Positions 52,195 through 63,913 of a stretch of 64,000 nt of DNA are shown here, in pieces. Position numbers and translations under genes: made by a program. Each line of letters opens with the position of its first letter. Within the stretch, counting starts at the first letter, position 1. The notes below the pieces were generated by a model that saw only the letters and a program-made list of their open reading frames with translations, searched no databases and was not told where the DNA came from. Origin of the DNA: Venturia oleaginea (Eukaryota > Ascomycota > Dothideomycetes > Venturiales > Venturiaceae); NCBI GenBank assembly GCA_013176395.1, contig JABMLP010000001.1:1860001-1924000 (forward strand). The letters are read 5' to 3'.

Positions 52195-54505
52195 ATGAGG
52201 GCAGCAGTTGCTGGCATTGGACGGGCAAACCTCCCGTTATCCTCGACCGTATGTGCTGCAAATCATATCAAATACATCATACAATAAACTGACTTTGCAG
52301 ACTATACAAGGTCCGACAACAGCTAGGAATTCTGCCTCGGCGACTCCACCATACCCCCAATCTCGACGGAGGTACACTTTGTCCTCTTCCAGGCCAGGAA
52401 ATAATGAAGTCCATCCTACGCGATCCTCATCAAACAACCGCGATCGGGAGAAGCTTGCGGAAAGAGAATTCTTCCTCTCAGTTTTGAGTACCACAGCGAC
52501 CAAACGAGACGCGAAATCTTACCTCTCACGATTCAAACGCTCTTCCTCAGACCCTCCGCCCGTGGCCACACCAAAAGTTGAAGATGCGGTGAGCCTGGCT
52601 CCAGGCGAGGAGAAACAATGCGGAGTCAACCTGGGCAATCTATACGCTTCTCGTGCGATTGGAGAAAGTCCAGTCTTTGCTCATCAACCTCTGCAAGCTG
52701 GGACATTTCGAGATAGCGTTGAGGAGCCCTTACATGTGGCTGTGGTCAAGGTTCGAGGAGTGAAAGAGCTGGATGACAAAACGTTGAGCGGTGTGGGTCT
52801 CACTTTGGTCCAATTAGCGAGACTGGGTCTACAGACAGTCTTGGTAGTGGATTGCGATGAAGCTGTATTGTCAGAGGGAACCAAAGTTCTGACGCAGCAA
52901 TGGAAAGATGTCATGGATCAGTGTACAAGGGTCGCAAAAGCCATTCAGGAGCACAGCAAAACTGGCGCACGAGTGGTTGATCAGGCACTTGCTGTTGGTC
53001 CACTTGAAGAAGAAATACCATGCCGAGTGCACGTAAGAGGTGGAGTTGAGGTTCAGTTCGAAGACTTACTACTGGAAACCATGAAAGGTGGCTGTATTCC
53101 CATCATACCTCCAGTGGCATACGACAGTACCGGTGGCAGGGAAAGAGTTCAGCCGGACAATGTGATGCTGGCACTGACCAGAGAATTTGCTGGATTAAAG
53201 TCGCCCAAAATTCCAGGGTCGGATCCAGATGCGACAATCGATCGTACCAGAGCCGCCATCAAATCGCGACAGAACATTTCTGTAGACCGAGTTATCGTGT
53301 TGGATCCGGTAGGCGGCATTCCTGCGTCTAAGCGATCAGATCACTCCCACATCTTCATCAACCTTGACCAGGAATACGATGATGTCCGAGATGAGCTTCT
53401 CACGATGGGCACCAATGCGACAGCTCCCAAAGATGACACCGACACTAAGAGCAAATCTTTATTAGGTGCTAGTAATCCCTCTCCGAGATTTGTCGAGTCC
53501 GAAGTCGCCCCAAAGTTCGAGTCGAACGATACACAAAGCTTGCAGTCAGATGACTTATCAACACCAAGTCGACACACCAAGAACTTAGACCTAATACAGA
53601 GGTGCCTGAATCTTCTACCTCCAACATCATCTGCGCTACTCACCACGCCATATGAGGCTGCTTCATCTGCACTGCTAAGCACGGTGTCGGAACAGTCCGC
53701 GCCAAATGTTGGAACAAGAAGGAAACGGAATCCATTGATTCACAATTTGTTAACCGACAAACCCGTGATATCCTCTTCCCTTCCGGTAGCCAGACTGTCT
53801 TCGGCTGAACCCAACCCATCGGTTGAACCTCTGACGCCAGCAACGTTCTTTAAACGTGGCATGCCTTTGACTGTGATTCCAGATCCTCGTGATAGCGCGG
53901 ATGGCAGTATAGGGTGGAAACCACCTGGACAGGAGGGCACGACCCTGCGCCTCGAGTCAGACCCACGAATTGATTTCCAACGTCTGCTGTATCTAATCGA
54001 AGATTCTTTTGGACGCAAACTGGACGCACGCCATTATCTCCAACGGATTGAGAAGAAAGTTGCAGGTATCATCATTGCGGGTGAGTATGAAGGTGGCGCG
54101 ATTCTTACTTGGGAGTATCCTCCCATGCGGGAAGGAGACACAATCTCGCGACCCCCAGTACCTTATCTCGACAAATTTGCTGTCCTCCGAAGATCACAAG
54201 GCTCAGGGGGTGTCGCAGACATTGTCTTCAATGCCATGGTCCGATCCTGCTTTCCTGACGGCGTAGTGTGGCGCTCGAGATCAGATAACCCAGTCAACAA
54301 ATGGTATTTCGAAAGATCTGTTGGCACATGGAAACTTCCTCAGGGAAGTCAGTGGTGCATGTTCTGGACAGGCAAAGGCATCAGCAATTTTCAAGGGAAA
54401 GCCAAAGAAGCAATAACAGAAAATGAAAAGCGATGGCAAGACTACGTTGATGTCTGCTCAGGGATTGAACCTAGCTGGGCCGATAGCACAAAACCTCCCG
54501 ATTGA
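52195..54505 (+). CDS. arg2: N-acetylglutamate synthase, mitochondrial (amino-acid acetyltransferase)
   Basis: Two exons, 52195-52248 and 52301-54505, about 752 residues. The start gives an arginine-containing, acid-free leader (MRAAVAGIGRANLPLSST), fitting mitochondrial import. The amino-acid-kinase-like half includes VVKVRGVKELDDKTLSGVGL and GGCIPIIPPVAYDSTG. The C-terminal NAT/DUF619 half includes FFKRGMPLTVIPDP, DSFGRKLDARHYLQRIEKKV, the acetyl-CoA-side strand AGIIIAGEYEGGAILTWEYP, KFAVLRRSQGSGGVADIVF and the ending NKWYFERSVGTWKLP. Family knowledge: it makes N-acetylglutamate from glutamate and acetyl-CoA, the first step of arginine synthesis in the matrix, and partners N-acetylglutamate kinase. 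The domain order and length fit fungal Arg2. The leader has an overlapping upstream ORF that might reduce initiation. Confidence 0.94.
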
Positions 54506-55372
54506 CGAGCATGAATTATAGACATAGAAGAAGGAAAACTCAGCATCATCTTTCTCACTGCTCAAATGACGACTGCGTACGCAACTTCTCTTGTAGCAGG
54601 AGCCTGATAGTTGAGAATGGCCAAAACTACAGCCAAATTTCTCAAAAACTGAGAGCAACCGACGTTGGCATGGCTGATCCTTCACAGGTATGGCCCTGGG
54701 AACACTGTCCAGGATTTAGCTGCACCTCGAACCACAAGATAAGCGCTAGGCCTAATTGGAAGATGCTCACGTCACCTCGAGACTGCCTTCAATTGACCAA
54801 GGACTACCCGACGAATTAGGCTCATTTGGCATCGCATCCATTCGGGTTCTACGGACGCGCCATTGATGGCGCAATAGTTGATGGTGGAGTTACGAAAGTA
54901 GACCCAAACTCTTTGCTATCTGTTTACCCCGGGTTCGTCAGGGCTCCCGGACATACTCCGGAGCAGCACGAATGCGCCGTCTCTGCCAAGATTCGGCATG
55001 CTAGCTTTTCGTCACGGCGCGCCCCAGTCTGGTTTCAACCTTCTCATTGGTGTTCATTGGTTTGTAAGCTGATTGGCAGCGTTGATGTCACTGATTGGTC
55101 ACCTATCCCTACTAGAGGCCTATTTTCATTCGTTGTTGATACAAGACTGGGGCGAGTCTTGGACCCCATGTTGATCGTCATAAACGAGACCCTGGCCATG
55201 GCTTCCTGCAGAAAAGGATGAATCCAAATCATTATCGTACCGTGCATCTATCTGCTCAACGGCACCCCCTCTTTCCGATGGCTAATGAAAAGATGGGATT
55301 CCTCAACATGGTGGAAGGGCATTCGATCCATTGCTGTCTTATTGCACTCGTTGAAACCTGTACACTTCAATC
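54506..55372. other. Intergenic, no gene recognised
   Basis: 3' flank of arg2 and upstream region of the P450 gene. Short frames only. Confidence 0.5.
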
Positions 55373-57059
55373 ATGGAGCACTCTCCTCGGTCAAATTCAT
55401 CCTTGTTGGTGAGGGCCTACGACGCTTTTATCTTGTGGCATTTTCTTTTGGTAGTGCTTGGTCTGTACCTCGTTATTCGCGTGGCTGGTGTAAGCAAGTC
55501 TACCATTTTGAAAATTCTTCGAGTTACTTACATGCCCAGTCGATCTTCACAGCCGTCACGACACCCCTGAAATATGTCCCCGGTCCTGCCTGGTCTCGCT
55601 TCACCAATCTTCCCCTCAAAAAGGCCGTCGTCGGAGGTCGTCGAATCTTCTTCATCGATGAATTGCATCAAAAATACGGAAGCGTAGTTCGCATCTCACC
55701 CAACGAGCTCTCAATCTCAGACATCGATGGCTTCAAGCAGATCCACAGCTTTAATGCACGCTTTTCAAAGAACTACTGGTATGACAAACTCACCATCTTC
55801 CCACGCCACAGCGTCTTCACATTCGCTACGGCGAAGGAGCATTCTGCAAGACGTAAGCTCTTCGCCAAAGGTTTCAGCAAGACTACAATGAGAGATCATT
55901 ACGAACCAGTGGTTGCGCAGAAGGCGAAATTGGCTGTGGAAGGTATTAAAAAGAGGGCATTGGCCGGCAACGCTGATTTGATGCAATGGTGGACATTTCT
56001 GGCTACCGATACTGTTGGAGAACTTGGTTTTGGCGAGTCGTTTGGCATGCTCGAGAAGGGCGAGGTGAGCTAAACATGAACTTGTTTGCAAGTGTGCTTT
56101 GTTGACAATTCACAGAAAACAGAGTACATTCGAGTGCTCGAAAGAGCATTAGTGGGCAACGGTATAGGAGCTGAACTGCCTTTTGTTCGAGCTATCGGGC
56201 GTCTCATCCCGACCAAGGTCACGCGCGAAGCATTTGATGCAACAAACTACATTCTACAGTATGGCCAGCGAGCTGTTGACAACGCCAAAGCTATGGGCGG
56301 AGACACGAACTTGATGGCCAACGTCCTTCGCGAATCCGAGAAAGAAGATTCCAGGCTAGATGATCTCGACGTCCAAGTTGAAGCAACGAGTTTGATTTTT
56401 GCCGGCTCTGGAACAACGGCCAATACCCTCACCTATCTCGTCTACGCCGTCCTGCAACGACCTGATCTCCTCAAGCAGATTGAGCAGGAGGTCTCCGAGC
56501 TTCCTCAAACATTCAACGATTCGGATTTGGAGAACTTACCCATTCTCAATGCAGCGTTGCAAGAAACTTTGCGCTTGTACTGCGCAGTGCCTGGAACGTT
56601 GCCGCGAGTTGTGCCGAAAGGCGGAGTCACAATCGGTGGATATTTCATCCCTGAAGGTATCACTGTCGGAACACAGGCTTATACGATGCATCGCAAACCT
56701 GATGTCTGGACGAATCCTCATAGGTAAGTACTGCCAACTCACAAAGTCGACTTTTTCCCTCGTTGCAAGTTGGACTGACCATGCTATCTAGCTTCGACGT
56801 TTCCCGCTGGTTCAAAGAAAATGAAGAAACCATGTCTCCAGCGGCGAAAACTGCCTTCTGCGCTTTTGGAGCTGGAGCGTTTACTTGTCTTGGTATTCAT
56901 CTTGCTTATATGGAGATGAGATATGCGACGGCTTTGTTCTTCCGCGAGTGTAAGGGTGCGAGGTTGGCGGACACTACGACGGAGGAGAGCATGGAAATGG
57001 AGAATTACTTTGTGATTACGCCGAAGAGTCACCGATGCGAGATCACTTTGAGGAATTGA
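55373..57059 (+). CDS. Cytochrome P450 monooxygenase
   Basis: Four exons, 55373-55489, 55540-56064, 56116-56723 and 56792-57059, about 505 residues. Exon 1 carries the membrane anchor (AFILWHFLLVVLGLYLVIRV, residues 18-37). The proline hinge VPGPAWSRFTNLP follows. The I-helix is FAGSGTTANTLTYL near residue 308, the ExxR helix is ETLRLY near 362, and the heme loop is FGAGAFTCLG with the cysteine ligand near 449. Two oddities: the acidic residue of the usual AGx[DE]TT motif is Gly, and the Arg/His before the heme Cys (FxxGxRxCxG) is Phe. Family knowledge: an ER-bound haem enzyme oxidising small hydrophobic molecules; the substrate is unknown. The neighbouring SDR and FAD oxidase suggest a shared pathway, which is inference. 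Confidence 0.93.
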
Positions 57060-57347
57060 GCATTTAATGGCATCTCCTTGACCTTTACAGGAAAAGGATC
57101 TCTAGTCGTCTCAACAGAATTTCTCAATCGGAAGGTGCGGCATGACGTATCAAAGCTGTCATATCACAACAGATGAACTTCCGACACTTCATGTCATCAT
57201 TAGCACCCAGGCCGCTCTGCAGGCCGCGTTGCGGTAGCCAATACAATCCGTGTACCTTTATTTACATCCACCCCTCCCCCCATCTGCATTCAATCCATAC
57301 ATCTCCCTCTCTACCACATCTTCCTTCTCCGACCCTTTACCACAACC

Positions 57348-58151
57348 ATGCCCTCATCACTCACCTTCAACTGCGCGATCGTCACAGGCGGCGGCGGAGG
57401 CCTCGGCCGCGCCTTGTCCGAATACCTTATCAAACAAAACAAAAAAGTCATCATCGTCGGTCGCACAGAATCGAATCTCAAATCTACGGCAAAGGAAATT
57501 GGAGCCACAGCTTACTACGTCCTCGACACGGGAAACATCTCTGCCATCCCTTCTTTTGTGGTGAAAGTTACAAAGGAACATCCGGATGTTGATTGCATAA
57601 TCAATAATGCAGGCGTGCAGAGGCCATTAGAAGTGGGCAAGATGGATGCAAAGGAGTTTTTGGAAAAGGCGGATCAGGAGATTGATATCAATGTTCGGGG
57701 ACCTATGCATTTGGTTTTGGATCTCTTACCACATTTTAAGACGAAGAAGGAGGCGGCGATTATGAATATTTCGTCGACGCTTGGGTATTTGCCTACCTCT
57801 ATTATTAGCCCCGTTTACAATGGGACGAAAGCTTGGGTTCATATGTTTACTACCAATCTTCGGACGCAACTCCAAGCCGCCAAGGATACGCAGCATGTTA
57901 GGGTTATTGAGATTGCGCCGCCGAGTGTGGGGACGGATTTGCATAGGGACAGAGAGGATCCGGATGATAATAAGAAGGATAGGAATCAGGCTGCTTTGAG
58001 TGTGGAGGAGTTTATGGAGGATGTGATTGAAGGGTGGGAGAGTGGTGCTGATTTGATTGGGGCGGGGATGAGTAAGCAGGTTATTTCGAAGTGGTTGAAT
58101 GCTTATAGTGAGGATTATAAGAAGGCTGCTGATGGGTATATTAGGAACTAG
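57348..58151 (+). CDS. Short-chain dehydrogenase/reductase (SDR)
   Basis: Single exon, 267 codons. Classical SDR features appear in order: the cofactor site TGGGGGLGRAL, the Arg of IIVGRTESN (suggesting NADP), the structural CIINNAGVQRP, the catalytic Ser in IMNISSTLGYLP, and Tyr/Lys in YNGTKAW. The Pro/Thr segment after the active site is APPSVGTDLH. The overall pattern resembles DltE-type fungal oxidoreductases. It lies 290 bp downstream of the P450 on the same strand, and its stop is about 60 bp from the convergent FAD-oxidase stop, so the three are tightly packed. The substrate is unknown. Probably cytosolic; no signal peptide. Confidence 0.93.
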   Translation: MPSSLTFNCAIVTGGGGGLGRALSEYLIKQNKKVIIVGRTESNLKSTAKEIGATAYYVLDTGNISAIPSFVVKVTKEHPDVDCIINNAGVQRPLEVGKMDAKEFLEKADQEIDINVRGPMHLVLDLLPHFKTKKEAAIMNISSTLGYLPTSIISPVYNGTKAWVHMFTTNLRTQLQAAKDTQHVRVIEIAPPSVGTDLHRDREDPDDNKKDRNQAALSVEEFMEDVIEGWESGADLIGAGMSKQVISKWLNAYSEDYKKAADGYIRN

Positions 58152-58212
58152 ATGTCGGGGGAGGGGCGTGTGGGAAATTTGAGAGTCCTTCGAGCATCTA
58201 CATAAGTACTGT

Positions 58213-59922
58213 TCAAAACTTCCCTCGCACACTCCACTTTCCACCAACATAGCCCATACTAATCGTCTCATCCTGCTCCTTCACACTCGGTAAACTCTGA
58301 CATTCAGCCACTCGTTCTGCGCTAATAAGATACGCCGAAGGTATCCTCCCAGCTTCAACCATCTCTTTCTGCACCTCTCCCAAATCTCTCCCAGACTCAC
58401 TCGCTAACAGCATTTCGACAGCCGCCTTGGCACAAAGAGTGGCATTGGGCATACCATGACCTATCCAAATCAATATATAAAGTTCGACAATGGAAGTGCG
58501 AACAGAAATGAGATGTAGATTAAACATACCAGTATACCCAGCACAAAGCCACATCCCCTCTTTCCCCGGCACGTGACCAACCCAAGGCGCATTATCCCTC
58601 GAATACCCCATAATCCCACTCCAAGCCTTCTCAACCTCCAACTCCTCCATCCCCTCCGCCCCCGGTCCCAGATCCAACGTCTCGAGTAAAATCTTCTGCA
58701 GATAAGATACAGATCCCGCATCAACAACGGAATCATCTGTTTCACCAATAGCTTCGAGTAAACCGGCTGTAAGGCCCCCACCGAACATCAAATGGCCCTT
58801 TGGGTTGGGCACACCGGAAAAGGGTCGTTGGATTAGGTAATCATCAGCGTTGGGATTGGCGCCTGGTCCTGCGCCGACGAATCCGTAAGAATTGGGGAGG
58901 AGGGTTGAGGTTGAGGTAGGGGGTGGGAGGAGGGCGGACATTGTGCCTCGTACTGGGACGATGTGGGGGGCGAAGGAGGGGAGGAGATGCGATGTGTAGG
59001 CATTCGTAGCGAGTAAGACGTGTTTTGCCTTTATCGTGCCGTCCGGAGTTTGGAGGATGTAGTTTTTTGAGGAGCCAGAGAGGGATGTGACGGGTGTTTG
59101 GGTATACAGCTTTATCTTCTTCTCTGCGAGTAATTTACGGATTATGAAGGTGACTAGTTTATATGGCCAGAGACTTCCTGCTCCTGTTGTTAATGTGACG
59201 CCTGGACATGAGGGGAGGACTTTGTGTGTAGCCAATTCTTTGGGGCCGGTGATGGTGGATACCCTTTCACCGATTTCTGGTGATTCTTTATGGAGGGTGT
59301 CGACGTGTGATTGGGCTTCTTTCAGTAGATCCTTGGTCCAGAAGGTACGGCATCCGTCGACTTGTCGATACTCGCATTCGACGTCGTTTTCAGAGATGTA
59401 TTTTGCGACCTCGGCGCAGTTATCGAGTTCAAAAGAAGCGATTTCTGGTGTTCTGTCGAAGAGAAGAGGTTGCAGATGTCCTCCGTTCTGTGATCTAAGT
59501 CTTAGCACAACTCATAAGTCCAGAGCCGAGCGTTTCGATCCGAAAAAGAGGTGATCTTCAGTAGAAGGCCAGCCTGTCAATACAAACAAAACATCATCTT
59601 CACTCAAAAACAACGTCCCCCACCCATACGATCAATTTGAAAAACACAAACATACCCGCCCAGTAGCACCCCAACAAACCTCCCTAGCCTCCAAAACAAC
59701 AACATCCAATCCAGGAGAATTTTCACTCAAAAACCTCGCCGCACTCGCCCCAGTAATCCCACATCCCACAACCACAACATCGGCACTCTCAGGCACTAAT
59801 TCCGAACTCTTAAACTCTATCAAATCCTCTGCTGGTTCGGAATGCCAGAATGAAGTACTCGATTTTGGCGTGGGGAGGGGACATGGCTTTGCTTCGGTGG
59901 TTGGGGGTGTATGGTCGCCCAT
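58213..59922 (-). CDS. FAD-dependent oxidoreductase of the D-amino-acid oxidase (DAO) family
   Basis: Three exons on the minus strand: 59922-59656, 59487-58530 and 58460-58213, about 490 residues. The start is MGDHTPPTTEAKPC; earlier in-frame codons lack ATG and meet a stop. FAD-binding VVVVGCGITGASAARFL is followed by VVLEAREVCWGATGR, which joins NGGHLQPLL across intron 1. That restores the GATGRNGGH pattern of this family, common in fungal members near TIGR-type glycine oxidases. The C-terminal FAD segment is WVGHVPGKEGMWLCAGYTG-HGMPNA, split by the 69-bp intron 2. Family knowledge: oxidation of a secondary amine or amino acid with H2O2 release. No peroxisomal SKL ending (it ends SVRGKF). 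The substrate is unknown. Confidence 0.9.
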
Positions 59923-60341
59923 TTTTGCTTGAGAAAGGATATTGGCCTTGGAGTTGGAGTTGGAGTTAGATGATTTGTTGGTGATCGGTCGATGAAGTAT
60001 TCGCAAGGAGAGCACGGTATCGGAAGGTTATGGTGGAGGTGGTGGAGTCAAGTCAGGCTCGGCCGTGAATCGGTGTTGAATTCGGAGTTCGTTAAAGTGG
60101 GGTTCATCGAGATAAGAGAATTGCCATTTTGAGCGCGACAAGGCTGAGATTTCCTCGAAAGGCTAGGGCAACAGCAATGTCTCTCAAAAACAAGCAACTG
60201 ACAGACACTTAGGCTTAAATAAGAGCTTCCAAAGGTTCGTGTCCCACTAATGACGCAGTTTTAAGTCAATACATGCCGCAGCACTGTACAGTGTTTTTCC
60301 ACAACAGCGAGACACCACAATCTAACAGCTGGCAACAATCC
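59923..60341. other. Spacer: FAD-oxidase promoter and 3' flank of GH43 gene
   Basis: No supported gene in this 419-bp interval; it must hold the promoter of the FAD oxidase. Confidence 0.5.
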
Positions 60342-61951
60342 TCACCCCTCAGCCGGATAAACAACCAACCGATCAATATCCGCCCCCCTAATATCCTGCC
60401 CATTAAACAACCCCCCAATAGCAATTGTATTCATTCCCATCTGAAGATTCAGCAACAATGGCGTACTCAAGATCACACCCTTATGCGTATCCCTCTGATA
60501 CAACGACGTAACCTCTTCCATCTTATTATTCACAATCACACTAGAGATCCTCCGCAACTGCCACGAACTCCCATTGATGCGATTAGGTGTGCCACCAGGT
60601 TGATCACCGAAACCCATGTCGTCTGTGTTCTGGTAGTAGAATGATACCCATTGTGGCTTACCTTGTCCCTCGATTCCTGAAAAAATGGCTGTACTGTCGT
60701 TTCCGTAGATGCCGGTGACGATTACACCATCGCTGCCGAAGCTGGCTTCTTGCTTGAAGGCTTCGCCAGTGGTTGTGGCATCCTTGCTATAGTAAGTCGT
60801 GCCGTTGATCGGCGTGACTTTTCCAGTCTTGACATCGAGATTGTAGACATCGTACCATTTCAATTCTAGCAACTTCTTCTCCTCGTCGATTTCAACGGGA
60901 AGCCAGATGTAGCGCGATTCCCACAAAGAGATAGAGTCCCATTGGTCGCCTAGATACAAATATGTCGTCTTCTCCGTACCGTTGATTCTTAGAGAAAAGC
61001 CAGATTGCGAATTAAAAGTACGCGTGTTCAGAGGGGCGACAATGAACGGTTGCGACCAAGGTCCACTTAATTTGTCTGCGCGGAATGCCACGACATCTGT
61101 TCAGGTTTAGCTAACGAAATAGCATGGTTTATAAAAGTAAACATACTGTTAGGTCTGTAGCCAGTCTTATGACTCATCAATGCAAAATAGCTCTTGTCCG
61201 TTTGAATGATCGTAGGTGCCTCCAGATCGTACTTATCGAATCGATGCACAACTTCTTCAAGTCCGGTGATGTTCTTGTTGAAAGAGTTGAGATAGACATC
61301 GCGACCCTCTCTACGATCGCCATTGGAATACAGAGAATATGCACGGCCATCCTTCTGATCGACAAATAAACCAAAGTCTTGCGACCAATTGCCGAGCGGT
61401 GCTGTAGCGTCAACGAAACTGTATGGTCCCGTGATATTGTCCGACTGCGCGAGACCTTGAAGTAGTTCACCGTAAGTGGAGTTGTCGGCGTGCCACCACA
61501 TCTATCCTTAATTTAGGGAGGGCACTCTTGTTGCAATAATGCGCTCTAATTCTTACATGATATTTCGCCGTACCCTCGCTGTACACCACTTTCGGTCTTT
61601 GGATGATATTCTCAGGGGAGATGTATGGATGGCCTACAATAGGCTCAAGACTACTTTAAGTTAGCCGCACTCTTACATTCTTCCAATAGTTCTGAGTTAC
61701 GCTAGTCTATGATGTGTCCATGTTGCGAGATCGTCAGAGCTGTATACACTCACTCCACCACCTTCTACTTGTCCCTGAATCTTGTACTCTCCGAACAGGA
61801 AAAATCTACCAGTGACTTGGTCTATCGTGACGCCTCCAGCATGAGCGTTGACAAGATTACCATCCGTATCCCTCCATCGAGCTCCAGGAACAATCCATTT
61901 GGCTGAGACAGCGACAAGGAACAGCTGAAACAATAGCGACAAGAATCCCAT
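60342..61951 (-). CDS. Secreted glycoside hydrolase family 43 (exo-beta-1,3-galactanase-like)
   Basis: Four exons on the minus strand: 61951-61701, 61650-61557, 61501-61147 and 61096-60342, about 484 residues. The ATG at 61951 starts a signal peptide (MGFLSLLFQLFLVAVSA). The five-blade GH43 core shows VNAHAGGVTIDQVTGRFFLF near the start, HPYISPENIIQRPKVVYSE and MWWHADNSTYGELL, then SQDFGLFVDQKDGRAYSLYS and LEAPTIIQTDKSYFALMSH. These fit the subfamily with fungal galactan 1,3-beta-galactosidases (GH43_24). The C-terminal part (INGTTYYSKDATT, IAIGGLFNGQDIRGADIDRL) resembles a carbohydrate-binding module. All splice phases agree. Family knowledge: exo-action on beta-1,3-galactan of arabinogalactan proteins; the exact substrate is inferred from subfamily likeness only. 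Confidence 0.82.
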
Positions 61952-62468
61952 TATGCGTTTGGGAAAAGGCAAGATGAAGTAACGGATTATTCATCTTGTC
62001 AAGGCTGTAGTACATCTTATAATCCTGCTAAAGCATGGACATTTACTGGCAATCTCCGGGTCGTGTTCACCCGAATCTTTGGAGGCCAAGCCCTGGGGGT
62101 CATGATGCGGGGCCCCAGACTCGTATTTTTCCATGTTTTTCAAGACCACTATGTTGCTTTCAGCCTCCTCGCCGCATTTTTCCGTGCACCTCCTTCGGAA
62201 CGAGAGGCCAATGAGCGTAGCACGAAATAATCCGATGATCCGCTGATCGTCCACAGCATGCAGTGAAATATCTCGGTAGAATCCACTCCAAAAGGATGAC
62301 GATCAATATTTCAGTTAGCCTCTTGCTATCCTCGGAAATAGACACAGTTGATAGGGAGTAGCCATACCGCACATAGCTCCAATCTGAATAGTTGACCGGA
62401 AAGGCGATTAAATTTGACATTAGCTATCGTATGGGTATCTCAAATTCGATCACGCAAAAGAAACTTTC
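61952..62468. other. GH43 upstream region / 3' flank of cyclophilin gene
   Basis: 517 bp with no supported gene; holds the GH43 promoter on its left side. Confidence 0.5.
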
Positions 62469-63759
62469 TCACCAGCGTCTCCTGCCCTGCTGTTGTCGCG
62501 GTTGTAGGTCTCGTTCCGAGAACTTCATATGACCACGTCCTTTGTATTTTACTCCTCCACTGGCGCCGAGGTCATCCAGATCTCCGCCGCCACCAAGGCG
62601 ACCACTTGAATCATCGTTTTTATAGCGCTCTTCCTCTCTATTTCTGTCTCTTCGGGTGTATCTGCCATCGTCTCTCCAGTCTTTGTACTGATTCGGTAAC
62701 GATCTCTGTCTTCTATGCCCTGGACTTCTCGTTCTTGATTGTGGGCGTGATGGTGGTGGGCTTCTCTTTCTATGCTTTCGCTCCCAATCATCATCGACAG
62801 ATTCTTTCTCAGTGATGGGAGATTGTGATCGTGAACGCTGGCGGATCCGACCACGAAGGTTGTGGTCAGGCGAAGCGTCACTCCTCCGTCGATTGCGTGC
62901 TGGTGGTGTCGCTGACCCAGAACTCATATGGCTTCCCTCTTTTTTGCCTGTTCGATGTCTGTGTCGATGGCGCAAGGCTGAGCGGCGTGTGTGACCTCGA
63001 GAGGGCGAAGGTGAACGAGAGCGAGATGTGGATGCTGAGTGTCTGCGCTTATGTCGCCCCCGAGAAGTGGAACTTGCCATGGCAGTATCACTATCTTGGA
63101 TAGCTTGCTTTGAGATGGTAGGCTTCTTCTTGCGTTCTAGCTCACCACAGGTGGACACTACAACGTCTTTGAGAGGCTTATCATCTTTATCGACTGTGAC
63201 TCTAGCTATCCGTTCGAGGGTTCCCTTGCCTGAGACAAGCTGGCCAAAGACAGTGTGCTTTGCGTTTACATGTGGACATGGTGCGAGAGTAATGAAGAAT
63301 CTGTCGGTTACGATTAGTATATTAATTCGCTTGAAAGCATCCTGTCGGACTTACTGGCTGGTATTGGTGTCCTTGACGCTTCTGTTCGCCATACACAACA
63401 AGCCCTCTTCGTCGATTTCTCTCCATCCAATGTTCTCATCCTCGAATTCTCCACCATATATCGATGCTCCGCCCGTGCCGTTGCCCTTTGTGATATCGCC
63501 TCCTTGTATCATAAACTCGTCGATGACCCGGTGAAAGGGCGTCAATTTATATGTGAGGCCATCTTTCGAGCCTGTGCATATCGTCCGGAAACTGGTAGGA
63601 CATGTTAGTAGCTCTCGTAGTGTCGTAGTCTCATGCGACCTACTTCTCGCATGTCCTTGGTGTTTTGTCAGTGAAAAGCTCGATTACGAGTCTCCCAATG
63701 GGTTCAGTGCCTATGCTAATGTCTAAGAAGACGCGAGGACGAGAGGCAGCTTCTGCCAT
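62469..63759 (-). CDS. Cyclophilin-type peptidyl-prolyl isomerase with RS-rich tail
   Basis: Three exons on the minus strand: 63759-63644, 63591-63355 and 63300-62469, about 394 residues. The start [17 protein letters not shown] is chosen because it abuts the first cyclophilin strand; an in-frame ATG at 63855 is possible. Splicing yields [13 protein letters not shown], then [14 protein letters not shown] (catalytic Arg and FMxQGGD motif), [28 protein letters not shown] and the end of the fold. Trp of the classical cyclosporin site is His ([10 protein letters not shown]), as in some nuclear cyclophilins. The 200-residue tail is Arg/Ser-rich ([20 protein letters not shown]), as in splicing-associated SR-cyclophilins. 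Family knowledge: prolyl cis-trans isomerisation; nuclear speckle location is inferred from the RS tail. Divergent from krr1. Confidence 0.93.
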
Positions 63760-63913
63760 AACTGCGATTAGGAAGCACTTGCGGAGAAACGTTGAAGCTA
63801 TGATGGAGATGGCGTCTATGGCGTTTATGCGGGAGGAGAGGGCCTTAGCGTCCATCTATCAAGAATTTATTTAGGATCCCTCTCTTTGCGACAACTGCAC
63901 AGTCAACTACAAG
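63760..63913. promoter_or_regulatory. Compact bidirectional promoter, cyclophilin / krr1
   Basis: Only 154 bp separate the two opposed start codons, so both transcripts start here. If the cyclophilin began at the upstream ATG (63855) the gap would be 58 bp, too small for two leaders; this favours the start at 63759. Confidence 0.6.

Noticed and set aside
55285..55539. Alternative P450 start with an upstream frame (MKRWDSSTWWKG)
   Set aside because: Splicing from the ATG at 55373 supplies a proper membrane anchor in phase; the upstream frame has no anchor-like start.
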